Shown here piece after piece: positions 11,335 to 21,860 of a stretch of DNA of 64,000 nt (positions are counted from its first letter, which is position 1; each line of letters starts with the position of its first letter). The position numbers and the translations under genes are program-made. Location of the stretch: NCBI RefSeq assembly GCF_000485595.1, contig NW_014577505.1, forward strand, positions 86,110 through 150,109. The letters run 5' to 3'. The notes below the pieces were generated by a model. The model had not been told where the DNA came from. It searched no databases and was given only the letters and a program-made list of their open reading frames with translations. The DNA is from Priapulus caudatus. Taxonomy: Eukaryota > Priapulida > Priapulimorpha > Priapulimorphida > Priapulidae.

Positions 11335-12774
11335 GAATTATAACATATAATAGGATATATTTCGATGTATTACTATTTGTAACTGTTCATTGCATTTACC
11401 TGACCAGCAACAATTTTTTTCTGACAATTGTTACCATGTGTTAATTATGCCATAATATGTTGTAACTGTCATCGTGTAGGCCTATTTGTGAACACAACAG
11501 TTACTTGAAATTGTTACCTTAAACTATACATTGCCATAAACTATCATTTTGAAATTGTGTAATTTCACTGTAATCGCCTATGGTGACAATGAATTGTAAC
11601 AATATACATGCCACTCGACCATTATAAATCCTGTCTTGTATTTTGCTGAGTTACTTAATTGAAATTGATACCATAATACATACATGATACATGAATATAT
11701 GTTTGAAAGCTGTGAATTACTTATGCTAGATCGTAAAAATAAATTATGTAACATAGTGTAACAGGAAATTATGGAATTCTAATTCCTAGCCACATCATCA
11801 GTAATCAGCAATATACTGCATTGCATGTATGATGCATTTGAAGTATTCCACAACATAGTTTTCATTAAAAACAGAACTTATGTAACAGCAATATATATAT
11901 ATGTAGTAGTTGTACAGATATTGAACATCTTCGCAATTCGATAGCGACGCCCCTGAATGTCATCTGACTTTTGCAGCCTCTCCATGTACACATCGGATTA
12001 TAGAGGTATCCCTGTCCGCCGTTATTGTCACATGTTGATGTGTTTCGACTCACGCTCAACCTGTTTCATGTCCAAGTTCACATCGTGCGTTTCCTCGACG
12101 GTTTCCTTTCCTTTGCTTCTTTTGGGGTTGCCTTGTATTCTGGCACACTTTGCGTCCGTCTGCTCCGTTTCTATTCTTCCCTCAGGCGCGGGAGAGGTTT
12201 CTTTTCTTTGGTGAATTTCGTTGCCGTGTGCTGTGCTGGTCGACACTTCAATGTTACTGCGGCCAGCTTCGTTGTTGGATCGCAGGAGAGACCTGTAAAG
12301 TGCGATTGTCCGCTTCGCCGACTTCGGCATGAAGCCGACCCACCTCGCTATCTTCGTCGCGTGCGACTTTGCCTGCTTCTTCTCCTCGCAGTGTTAGCTG
12401 TAACGCGTGAGCTCCATCCGCTCAATGTTCTTGACGAAGACATGCTCCATGTTGAGACCGGCAAATGGCTTGTCGCATTCGCCGCTCTGTTCAGATCTTT
12501 AACAGTTTCCTGTCATATTGCTGCCATCTCCCGAGGTTGTTCATGAACGTTGCTTCACTCCACTGTCTCCGTCCGACAGGTTGTCTCCGCAAACTCATCA
12601 AATGATTACTGTTCCTGTCATATGTTCTACATATATATAGTATACATGTATAGGCCATTGTTTAACAATGTTTCTAGTGTCATAGGGTGTAGCGTGGACA
12701 GCGTGTTACCGCCTACTTGTACTAGCGCTTATAACAGTGAAAACTTCTTCATCGCAATGCTATAGCTGTTTGCA

Positions 12775-13522
12775 TGTTGTATATTAGACATTAAGCTTTC
12801 TGTTTGCACTAGTATTTTGACTGTCGGGGGTTTACTTACAGCCGTGTAGGTCCGGCAATCGAATACGCCTACTGTATCTCCAGCATGTCGTAGGAGGCGA
12901 CTAAACGGAGTTGGCGTCAGGAATGGCATCCGGCCATAAAATCTACCCGCCACACAACGCCGCCCGGATCGGCCGGGGTCGGATCGGGCGCCGGCAGCTG
13001 TATGTCCTTGTCCTGGTAGCTGCCGCAGTGTCTCATCCCGGGTCCTGCAGCACTGAGTATACGGTGTCAACCCGCAGCATCGTGTGGGACCCTTTTATTG
13101 TACGTTGTCGGGATTTACCCGCCTCACCCCTCGCGATTTATTCACCACACCCCCAACTGCCACGGAACCCCAATCCCCAAAATGTCCCAAATCCCCAATT
13201 CCTTAAACTACCCCAAGGTCTTCAGGGCCCCCACTATAGTTTGTCTGTGGGTGGTCTTTGTCCAAGGCCGATATTTTGCATTAATGATGCTCCCTGGCCA
13301 TTTTGAGGTTAGTTTGAGGTTAGTCCTCCATCCTCACGGCCTAGATGTCCGTCATACCCCATGTATGTCTGTTCCCTACGGGCAAATGTTTCACTGGGTA
13401 GTTTTCCTTCTCCAGATGCGTTGCGCTCTCACCGTTCTTATTTTTATACAGCTCGATATATTGCATGAGCAATGCTTCCTATTCCATTTTTGCTCCCGGT
13501 GTTTCGTGTTCGTCTTACACCA
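12775..13522 (+). repeat. Direct repeat DR2 (copy B)
   Basis: Copy B of the repeat at 3309-4065, almost identical. Confidence 0.8.
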
Positions 13523-14250
13523 CAATTTGCAGACTAGTAGTCTGCACCACTTAATAAATTAGTACATGAGCGGGATAACGCCATGATTAATGACTACATA
13601 AGTCGGCTAGCTCAAATATTGATTTCTACATCAATTACCGAGTCAATTAAGCTCGAAGACCCAAATCAGCCATGACCTTCATTGCACCCGTGCACTCCAT
13701 ATCATCACATCCTTCGGCATTGAGTACATTGTGTTCTCCTCGTTGTCACCTTCCTGGCATGCGTATGAACTTGTCATCAAACCTGTGTGATGTTCATCCG
13801 AATTTCCTTCACGTAACCATTTTCCTCCATGCTACGCCTCAGGTGATGTCCCCGAGGGTTGCGCACAATCATGGTTGATTTGCGGTACACATCGTATCCT
13901 TTAGAATCCATAAATCTAAATTTAAATCTAACTATAAACCTAGACGTGAAATACCATACCTGGTCTTACTTTTTATACATCCAATTCCCCCGTGTTTGCA
14001 GTGGGCTTGAAGGAATGTCAGCTTTCCTTGTGTAACACGAGTGTTCCTTTGTGTAGGGCGAGTGACTATGCCGCTATGAAATATTGTTTTCCGGTTTCTC
14101 CTGTTATAGCATTGTAAAGTGAATTTCCACTATAGCCATTGGCTTCACATTTTTTATAGTTACGGTGGTGATTAAGGATTATTTGGTAGCGGCACATGTT
14201 TGCAGTGCTTTAGGAAAACACTTTTTCACATCGAGTTAAGAAAGCTTTTT

Positions 14251-14364
14251 GCAGGGGGAGTGATGTAACAGTGCACGTGCGTAATTAGTGTTAAAAGTTG
14301 TTTATTTAGAAATTACCCGTGTTTAGATCATTGCGGTTGACAACGCGGCATGGATTTAGGTTTC
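14251..14364 (+). mobile_element. Polypurine tract and 3' LTR start (copy B)
   Basis: GCAGGGGGAG (14251-14260) is followed by TGATGTAACAGTGCACG from 14261. The LTR may extend past 14364, but without a second full LTR its end cannot be fixed. Confidence 0.5.
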
Positions 14365-15230
14365 ACGCGTATATATGCCAACTGATAACACTACGAGTCG
14401 CGCATAGACAGGGTGTGCCCTACCCGTGCCCACTCCCATTGAAACATGTATGAAAGGCCTGGCCTTGGACCGAAGTCAGCTGATGCGCTGATACATGCAT
14501 TTAGTATATACATATCACACGCTTTAAATAGTTTGCGCGTGTGATAATGATATTGTGTTGATATTAATTACTACATAGAATGTTGTATACATGCATCTAT
14601 ATATATGATAGATGTGTAGACAAGGAAGTATAATACATTGTACTTACATGGCCTGCATAACTGCGTATGGTGCACATGCCTACGTGTAATGCATGTGATT
14701 GCGTAGGCCCATGTATTTAACTTAGGCGTGTAATTTTGATAGGTGTATTGATGGTCATTACTGCATATGATGCGTATATAGGCGTGCGTGGATATGTGAT
14801 GGGTGCAATGCATGTGAATGCGCGTGGATGTATATATGTATATATATCTATATATATATATATATATATAAATATATCTGTGCACATCTGTCACATCTAA
14901 ATAGCTGAACATTCCGTGCTAATGAGTAGACATAATTAACATAGTGTGTGGGTGACGCCAACGTCAAGTATAAGCATATATAATTAGCATAGTATGCGGT
15001 ATAGAATGTAACATAAATAAATAGATACGTGTAGTCTCCTATGCTACAACTTGTGGCCTTCCGCCAATTCCTGTTTACTAGCTAGAGAGGATGTAAAGAT
15101 GGTAGATTAACGCCAGAACGGATGTCAGGCGGATGTCAGGAAACATCGTAATCTTGGAGTGGCGATTCTTACACCCCTGGTAGAATGGCCGTTTTTTAAC
15201 CCAGGTTTGCAGTGGGATAGACGACAGTGG
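14365..15230. repeat. AT/TG-rich low-complexity stretch
   Basis: Contains (TA)n at about 14833-14870 and alternating TGCATGTG/GCGTATA motifs. No gene is seen; the minus frame at 14571-14912 is microsatellite translation. Confidence 0.7.
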
Positions 15231-15765
15231 CCCCTAGTGTAGGAAATACGATGTAATTAGGTGACAGTTTGGACATATTGTGACACAGTGGTGTCACCTG
15301 TCGAATAATAATAAAGCCATTATAGGCACCGTAACCGGTGGTGCCACCTAGGATGACGTCACGGGCACGCGTCCGTTATAAGGGCGCGCGGGTTCAAGAA
15401 GGAGTTAGAATCTTCCCTGTTGTGCTAAAGTACGTGTGTTACTGCGAGTCGCGTCAAGACTACTGAGTCTGCGCTTTCTTTTACCGTGTGTAAGCGCAGA
15501 TATTGTGTGTGCATATGTAATAAGGGCTATATTTTATATGCAAATATAGCATTTATTATGTGAATAATTAATGAGGCATTTTTATGTGTGAACCAGCCTC
15601 GAGCATATGTTTATATATGTGTGAAGTAAACTCTTAGTACGTCAATACCACTTCAACTCTTCAGAGTTTGTTGTTATACGTGACTATTCCTCAAAGTAGC
15701 TTTTTAGCTAAGCACGACAAAGAACCTGCGGCTACAAGAAACAGAAACACAACGCAAGGCTAACC
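15231..15765 (+). promoter_or_regulatory. LTR-like promoter region upstream of BEL pol
   Basis: Contains a perfect cAMP-response element TGACGTCA (about 15353-15360), a TATA-like TTATAAGG about 20 bp later, and a hairpin GTGACAC/GTGTCAC near 15280. The spacing suits a Pol II promoter. It precedes the BEL/Pao fragment, so it may be its LTR, but no partner LTR is in the window. Confidence 0.3.
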
Positions 15766-15828
15766 ACGAACACTTATAAAAAACGATCATCCGATCCGAA
15801 CTAGATTTCATCTGTGTTGCACTCTACA

Positions 15829-16689
15829 TATGTTGATGACGTAATGGACAGTGTTAGGTTCTGAGCAATCCGGCGTCGAGTTGCGGCTTGAAGTAACTGA
15901 CCTACTCGGAACAGCTGGATTCGTCATAAGAAAATGGATGTCCAACAGTATAAACGTGCTTCGTCATGTGCCGGAAAACGAGCAGGCCTTAAACATTGAA
16001 TTAGACTTGAACAAGTCGTGATGTGTTCACATTCAAAGTGGAAACCCCACCATCGAAAATGAGAGCAACTAAACGAAACGTGTTTCGAAGATCAGCAACA
16101 CTATAACTCACTGAATTTTTTGGCACCGTTTATGATTCGTGCAAGAATCTACATGCAGCAAACATGGGTCAAGGGCATAGAGTGGGACGAACTTCTTCCG
16201 TCGGAGTTATCGCGAGAATGGAGAAACTGGTTCGGCGAACTTCACAAGCTTACGGACATAAAAGTGATGCAATGTTTGTCACTACATAACGAACGTATCG
16301 TCAGGAAAATGCTTCATACGTTTGTGGATGCATCGATGTGCGCATATGCCGCAGCCATCTACTTACGGTGCGAGTACGAAGAGGGACAAATCTCGGTTGC
16401 CTTAGTTGCATCCAAAGTTAGAGTAGCGCCACTTAAGTCACTGTCGATTCCAAGGCTAGAATTATCAGCACTGATTGGTCTTCGTTTGGCACAGCGTGTG
16501 CGTGCTACACTAAAGATAACAAACTCCAAAACTGTTTACTGGTCCGATAGTTTGAATGTACTCTATTGGATTCGCAGCGAGTCGCGTCGTTACAAGCCAT
16601 TTCTTGCACACCGGGTTGGCGAGATCCATGAATGTTCAGCACAATGGAGAGCACAGCAGTTCTTTGTCTACCCCACCCCTGCAGCCTGA
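15829..16689 (+). pseudogene. pol: BEL/Pao pol fragment (RT end, RNase H)
   Basis: Part of the Pol polyprotein of a BEL/Pao LTR retrotransposon. TATGTTGATGAC at 15829 encodes the RT catalytic YVDD, then DVMDSV is read before a stop. In another frame follow VTDLLGTAGFVIRKWMSNS and further RT connection sequence to a stop near 16021. From 16120 one frame encodes LAPFMIRARIYMQQTW, then RNase H with FVDAS, SLSIPRLELSALIGLRLA (catalytic Glu) and YWSDSLNVLYWIRS (catalytic Asp), and AHRVGEI. The frame ends at 16689 without integrase. Frameshifts, and the loss of everything upstream of YVDD and downstream of RNase H, make it a relic. Confidence 0.88.
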
Positions 16690-17099
16690 TGAGCTAGCTG
16701 GATCACTTCCTCACGAAACAAATGAAAGTGTCAATGACACTGTAGCTCACCATGGGTATGATGGAAGAGGGAGGGGGATATATAAAGCAAGAGTATATAT
16801 GGGAGAACTCCCATTATATATAATATCTCCCATTATATACTCTTGATAATGATATATGCATAAGTTTTGATGCGAAAATAAAAGTTTCAGATCTGAAAGT
16901 CTGAAATCTTGACGAGAGATGGCGCTACGCCTAAATGATCGCCATGTTGGTGTTCGAATATCGTGCAAATATAAATAATAAAATATTCCAGTCAAATTAC
17001 TGTAACGAAGAATCTAAAACACAATATTACACGTATATAATAGGTATGATTGTAGAGTTCTTGACCAGTTAGATGAAATAAACGTAATATGATGTTGTC
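16690..17099. other. Unassigned sequence
   Basis: A short inverted motif (ATATGGGAGAACTCCCATTATAT and a partial repeat) lies near 16795-16840. Nothing else was recognised. Confidence 0.6.
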
Positions 17100-17965
17100 A
17101 TCTCTCCCATAGGAGTAACAACTGTTTTGGGGCTAGCCTTACACATTCACATACCAAAATTTAACAAAAATCGAATGAATTTAGATGACCATTTTCATTT
17201 TTGCCAAAAGGTGGGCGTGGCTCGAAAGTAGGTCGACTGGCATGCTCCAAAATAGGAAGTTCAAATCTCTCCCATAGGAGTAACAACTGTATTCAATTTG
17301 AAACATGTGGGTCAAACGGTTCTTGAGTTATCGTTGACTATAAGCAGACACTGAAATGCAGTGAAATTGCCAAAATCTACCTAATTTGCATAATTTAAAA
17401 AAAATATAAAAACCCGTGTGAAATGTTTTGGGGCCAGTTCTTCTTCATTTACATACTAGAAATGAGCAAAATCCGTTGAACCTGAATTGACTTATGGTCA
17501 TTTCTATTTTTGCCAAAAAGTGGACGTGGCTCGAACAGGCTAGTGTGGGCGTGCTCCAAATAGGACGTTCAAACTCTCTCATAGGAGTAACAACTGCAAG
17601 CAATTTGAAACATGTGGGTCAAACGGTTCTTGAGTTATCGTTGACCGTAGGAAGACACTGAAATGCAGTGAAATTGCCAAAATCTACCTAATTTGCATAA
17701 TTAAAAAAATATAAACCTGTGTGGTATGTTTTCGCGGCCAGTCCTCATTCATTCACATACCAGAAATGAGCAAATCACACTGAACCTAACTGACTTATGC
17801 GCATTTCATTTTTACCAAAGAGGTGGAGTGGCTCGAATGCAGTCGACTGGCATGCTCAAAATAGGACGTTCAAACCTGCTACACAGGAGTAACAACTAAA
17901 TGCAATTTGAAACATGTGGGTCAAACGGTTCTTGTGTTATCGTTGACCGTAGCCAAATGGTGACG
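17100..17965 (+). repeat. ~307-bp tandem repeat, about three units
   Basis: Units are marked by CATAGGAGTAACAACTG at about 17108, 17270, 17581 and a decayed form at 17884. The two full units (about 17263-17570 and 17571-17874) share AAACATGTGGGTCAAACGGT and GTGGCTCGAA. The array ends in GACGAACAGACGGACAGACG-type sequence, a common invertebrate repeat end. Confidence 0.85.
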
Positions 17966-18601
17966 AACAGACGGACAGACGAACGTACGACACCCCATGG
18001 CAATAGCTATGATGTCAAGGGGAGCTAAAAAGCACCAAAAGGCAAATGGTTCTGTCCCGACTAAAAAATATAGGAAAAACAAGCGGCAGCCGCATAAAAA
18101 GTGCAATGCTATTGAATTTCTGGGCGGTTCAAACACCAGAGTTCAGATGAATTAAAAAATGCTGTTTGATTAACGTATGTGTATATAGTATACAGTGTTT
18201 TATACACTGATTATTGTCCTACTGTATATGGAGTGAGAACCTTATAGATTATTTTCGAGGACTGGGAATCGTCAATAATTTCTACTTGTGGCAGTTATGT
18301 TGTATAGTTTTATAGTCATTGGTTAGAGATACCATGTCATATATGCACATGTACATGACATTAAATAATAACACGTCATGTACATGTCATTATTAATAAT
18401 CATGATTGTCCTGTATATGTGGTGAATACCGTATAGATGGGTTTTCATGACTGATAATCACCAATAATTACTACTTAATTGTAATCTATTAATAATGTTT
18501 ACTTGTGGTGGGGCCATTATGTATTGGCATCACATTTGTACTTCTTTGTTATCGCCGCACAATGCTTAATCAGTGTATATGTGAAATAGATCCCATCAAA
18601 T
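17966..18601. repeat. Short direct and inverted repeats
   Basis: Two ~100-bp related segments (about 18205-18300 and 18408-18510) share TTGTCCT...GTATATG and TACTTGTGG. Between them an inverted pair CATGTACATGACATT / CATGTACATG(T)CATT could form a hairpin. No gene. Confidence 0.6.
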
Positions 18602-18957
18602 ATGGCCGCTACTCCCGTTCAAATATGTATTATGGGCCATTCATTTGTCCGTCGTCTTGAACGGTATTTGTCAGATCAGAATATGTGCAACTTAAATTAA
18701 TCTGTGCACAGGTTTCGGGTCGCATTTCACAGCATCCCTGGGCTGTCACTGGATTATCCGGGACTAGCCAATTTAGCTCAGCGCATCGCTGTTGTCTACC
18801 CAATTGGGATTGTTCTCGAATTTTCTGGTAATGACCTAGATTCAGCCTGTGTCTATCCTGTGCTGATAGCTTGAGAAATTATTAAATTTGCTACCAATTT
18901 ACGGACTGACTCTGGTGCTAGCGTTATATTTATTGGGTGTGCGCGTGAGTGTACAAC
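18602..18957 (+). pseudogene. SGNH-hydrolase-like domain fragment
   Basis: A single frame from ATG 18602 reads MAATPVQICIMGHSFVRRLE, with the SGNH block I GHS nucleophile. After an in-frame stop near 18698 it continues with a core ending in VLEFSGNDLDSACV (block III GND) and, after another stop near 18872, VIFIGCARE. Esterase-like SGNH domains of this type (GHSFVRRL ... GND) occur in retrotransposon-associated proteins of aquatic invertebrates. The C-terminal catalytic His block is not visible. Two stops make it a pseudogene. It lies 180 bp upstream of the LTR-bounded ORF and may or may not be part of the same insertion. Confidence 0.55.
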
Positions 18958-19138
18958 TCGGAATTGCACCGTTTAAATGCATTTTTCCCCCATTTGCGAT
19001 ATCAGAATCATCGTGGAATATGGCAATTGTTGCGACAACAATTATTGGTACAGTAGTGTTTACGGTACAGAAGTGTGGCCTTTCATTTCAACTGAGGCCA
19101 CACTTAGGATAGTTGACAAGTAACTGTGCTCTTTCCAC

Positions 19139-19203
19139 TGTTACGATATGAGATTCATGTACCATATATGTACATCGTTGATGACGTCACATAACAACAT
19201 ATG
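19139..19203 (+). repeat. 5' terminal repeat (65 bp) of compact LTR element
   Basis: Starts TGTTACGATATGAG and is identical over 65 bp to 20159-20223. It contains a CRE-type TGATGACGTCACAT and a palindromic ATGTAC..GTACAT. After 19203 it departs from the 3' copy, so the 5' copy is probably truncated. Confidence 0.85.
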
Positions 19204-19315
19204 CTCTTATACCACACACAACGTTCTTTGAAAAAATAGCGTAGAACAACTCCTAAATCTCAAAGAACACTGTCTAGCACATCTAGACTTAAAGTAAATT
19301 GAACTCTTAAGCAAG

Positions 19316-20086
19316 ATGGCGGTTGTGCCTATGTCCGTCAGCGACGAGGTCTTGGCCGATATCATGGAAGCCTTCGACTTAACCACCCTGCAGGAGGTCA
19401 ACCCGGATGGCTTTCTGGGGTTCGGGATGCGGGACTCGTCAGTGTACAGGCGAATGTTCATGGAGAGTACCACCAGAATGACGCCCACGGAGCGAACCAT
19501 GGTGGTGGTCTTAGCTACGGCGGTCAAGAACAGGAGGCGTATACTTTCTGCTATGACCAGATTCGCGGGCAGGCCCTGGTATGAGGTAGTAAAGAACTAC
19601 TTTCGCAATAGCACCTGTCAGTACACCAATGAAGAGACCGATCGAATGTTCTCGGTGATTCACATTCCGTCCTGCGTCCCGTTTATGGCTGCAAATGCGT
19701 GGAGGGCCATACAGTTGCCTATACACAGGAATGTGAATAACTTCTTGTGTAACCTGTGGGCGGCCCAGCTGAATCTAGACTCAGAGTTGCTCGAAGTCCA
19801 GCGCGACTGGGAACGCAACTTCTGGGATAACGTTGTGACGGGCGGGGGGACTAACTACGAAGGCAGCGGCTTCAACGAGTCCTATTGGATTACTAAGGCG
19901 TCAGACGTCTACCCGCTGACCTATTCGAATAGGAAGGTCATCCCGACCGGCAACTCCGGCACCTACTGTGTGACCGACGTGATGCGCTGGCTCCGCGACG
20001 AGATCATCTTGCCGCCCCAAGAGCAGGCGCCAGTCATGGTGATGGAGGTGCAGGGGGACGGCAACGGCGACGAGGAGATGGGTTAG
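19316..20086 (+). CDS. Intact 256-aa ORF between terminal repeats, candidate Gag-like protein
   Basis: An uninterrupted 256-codon frame, GC-rich compared with its AT-rich surroundings, with a good initiation context (AAGATGG). The protein is mixed alpha-helical looking and contains MTPTERTMVVVLATAVKNRR, RFAGRPWYEVVKNYF, NNFLCNLWAAQLNLDSELLE and an acidic C-terminus (GDGNGDEEMG). It has no zinc knuckle, protease or RT motif. I do not recognise the family. Its place between two identical 65-bp repeats, with a polypurine tract just upstream of the second, argues that it is the sole gene of a non-autonomous LTR retrotransposon, hence Gag-like by position. Alternatives are a captured host or viral capsid gene. 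It is the only long ORF in the window with no sign of decay. Confidence 0.6.
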   Translation: MAVVPMSVSDEVLADIMEAFDLTTLQEVNPDGFLGFGMRDSSVYRRMFMESTTRMTPTERTMVVVLATAVKNRRRILSAMTRFAGRPWYEVVKNYFRNSTCQYTNEETDRMFSVIHIPSCVPFMAANAWRAIQLPIHRNVNNFLCNLWAAQLNLDSELLEVQRDWERNFWDNVVTGGGTNYEGSGFNESYWITKASDVYPLTYSNRKVIPTGNSGTYCVTDVMRWLRDEIILPPQEQAPVMVMEVQGDGNGDEEMG

Positions 20087-20144
20087 AACCTCGTCTGGAA
20101 GCTGAGGTAGAACATGGTTTGTTAAAGGGGATTGTATTTAACTT

Positions 20145-20158
20145 CAAAGGAAGGGGGA
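20145..20158 (+). other. Polypurine tract
   Basis: AAAGGAAGGGGGA lies directly before the TG start of the 3' terminal repeat at 20159, as expected for plus-strand priming of an LTR retroelement. Confidence 0.7.
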
Positions 20159-20420
20159 TGTTACGATATGAGATTCATGTACCATATATGTACATCGTTG
20201 ATGACGTCACATAACAACATATGAGCAGTAATAAAATGGCTACCTATAACTCATAACGTGGTTGAGCATTGCCTCCTTATTATAAGCCTTCGGGCACGCT
20301 TCACATCCACTATTCTTGAACTCTCCCACGAGAAATATTCCCGATATCATATTCTAAAAAAACTGAGAAGGAAAGCGGAGTTTTTCCGTGCTTATCTAGC
20401 AACTGTATATTTCAGTAAAA
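20159..20420 (+). mobile_element. 3' LTR of the compact element
   Basis: The first 65 bp equal 19139-19203 and carry the CRE. It continues with a TATA-like TTATTATAAGCC at about 20277 followed by a CA-rich possible start region. The right end is not defined because the 5' copy is truncated. Confidence 0.6.
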
Positions 20421-21570
20421 ACAACTTGTAATCAGTGAAATGCTGTATGGGGGTTGTAAGCTGTCCGGATTCACTTTCAAGCAAGTTTTATTCACAACAG
20501 AGCACCAACAAAATTCTGAGAGAAATATGAACAATCCGAGATCCTAATGTCACTTTACTTGATGTAACATTCTACAAAAAATTCTAAAAATGCTCTCACT
20601 AGCTCCAATCCAGCCACTCGGTTCCTGACAGCATGGGTTTACACGCACAGAGTACGATTGCAGCATTGAGTATTTAGTAAATTGAGTAATTGTGCATGTC
20701 CATGAGAATAAATTGATCTTCAACTCAAACGGCTAATGCAACTCGACTGACTCTCCGCCAAACCAAGCCACAGCCATAAGTAGGCTTACTTCACCGTTAT
20801 ATTGTGTGTGTGTTGTGTTAATTTAAATATACTAGCAGACTTTAATACCCGTACAACCACCAAATCGTGCCTTAAAATATAAACTTCATGTAAATGACAC
20901 AGTTGAAGTTAAATATTTCATGCAACTGAAAGGAACACAGAAACAAAAACATTTTAGGAAGAAACAAAGAGCGCAATTCTATAAGTGACCATCCTATGCC
21001 ATCCCATGGGATCCGATCCGATCCCATCGCATCTGACCCCATTCAATCCCCAGATATACACATCCCCATCCACTACCCCATCCCATCCCCAGATGTAAAC
21101 ATATATATGTACTGTATATATATATATATAATATACGTATAAACTGCTGTTTATTAGCCCCATACATAATTTTGTACAAATGTAAATTAGAGCTCTGCCC
21201 GTTTTGTTTGTTCAATTTTGTTTAGCGCACGCTCTCGCAGAGATTAAATAGACCGCCTTACACTATCCGCCCCACATGAGGTGCTCATGAGGTAACATGG
21301 GTGGGTATCGCGGAGACCGCGCAGCCGACCCTGCTGCGTAGACGTCGAACAGACATTAATTATAAAGAGCCAACAACAATGACCAAGTTAAGACCAGGGG
21401 ATGCCCACACGGACGCATTTAGCTGGCAGCTAAGAAATCCGGGGCCATAAAAGGCGGAACAAGTAGTATGGCCAGTCCACCAAGCCAGTCGCCGCACCGC
21501 CTCTTCTCATGATGCATTTCCCCTGAAATTTGTCAATTACCCCACGTCTAAAGTACCTGCCCATCAACCA
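20421..21570. other. Unassigned, low-complexity patches
   Basis: Contains repeated ATCCCATC/GATCC motifs at 20995-21090 and (TA)n at about 21115-21135. No coding similarity recognised. Confidence 0.6.
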
Positions 21571-21860
21571 GCGGTGGCGGAGGGAGGAGAGGCTGGGAGG
21601 AAGGGAGGGAGAGAGGTGAGAGAGGAGAGCGAACACTGCGCCGGGATTTACGAGCCATTTTTTTCATCTATCTTGCGCTCGCTCTCTCTCTCTCTCCCTC
21701 TTTCTCTCTCATCGCACTCGTTAACTTTTCTTTTTCTCCTTCCATCCCTACCTTCCTCCCGGATCCCCCTCTCTACACCTCTCTCTCTCTCTCGTTCCTG
21801 CTCCCGCTCTCTACCCTCCCTCTCTGTCTCCCTTCCTCTGTCTCTCTCGCAGTTCCCCCG
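21571..21860. repeat. Purine-rich then pyrimidine-rich tract
   Basis: 21573-21640 is GGA/GAGA-rich and 21670-21850 is CTCT/CCTC-rich on the same strand. This gives a mirror-like arrangement that could fold back or form triplex DNA. The Arg/Glu- and Ser/Leu-rich ORFs here are by-products. Confidence 0.8.

Larger units (their letters stand above)
9496..14364 (+). repeat. Duplicate copy B of the env/3' region
   Basis: The counterpart of 1-4897; see that entry. It differs by a net 28 bp and by the orientation of 10194-10342. Confidence 0.9.

Noticed and set aside
14571-14912. 113-aa minus-strand ORF
   Set aside because: Mostly Tyr-Ile translation of a TA microsatellite.
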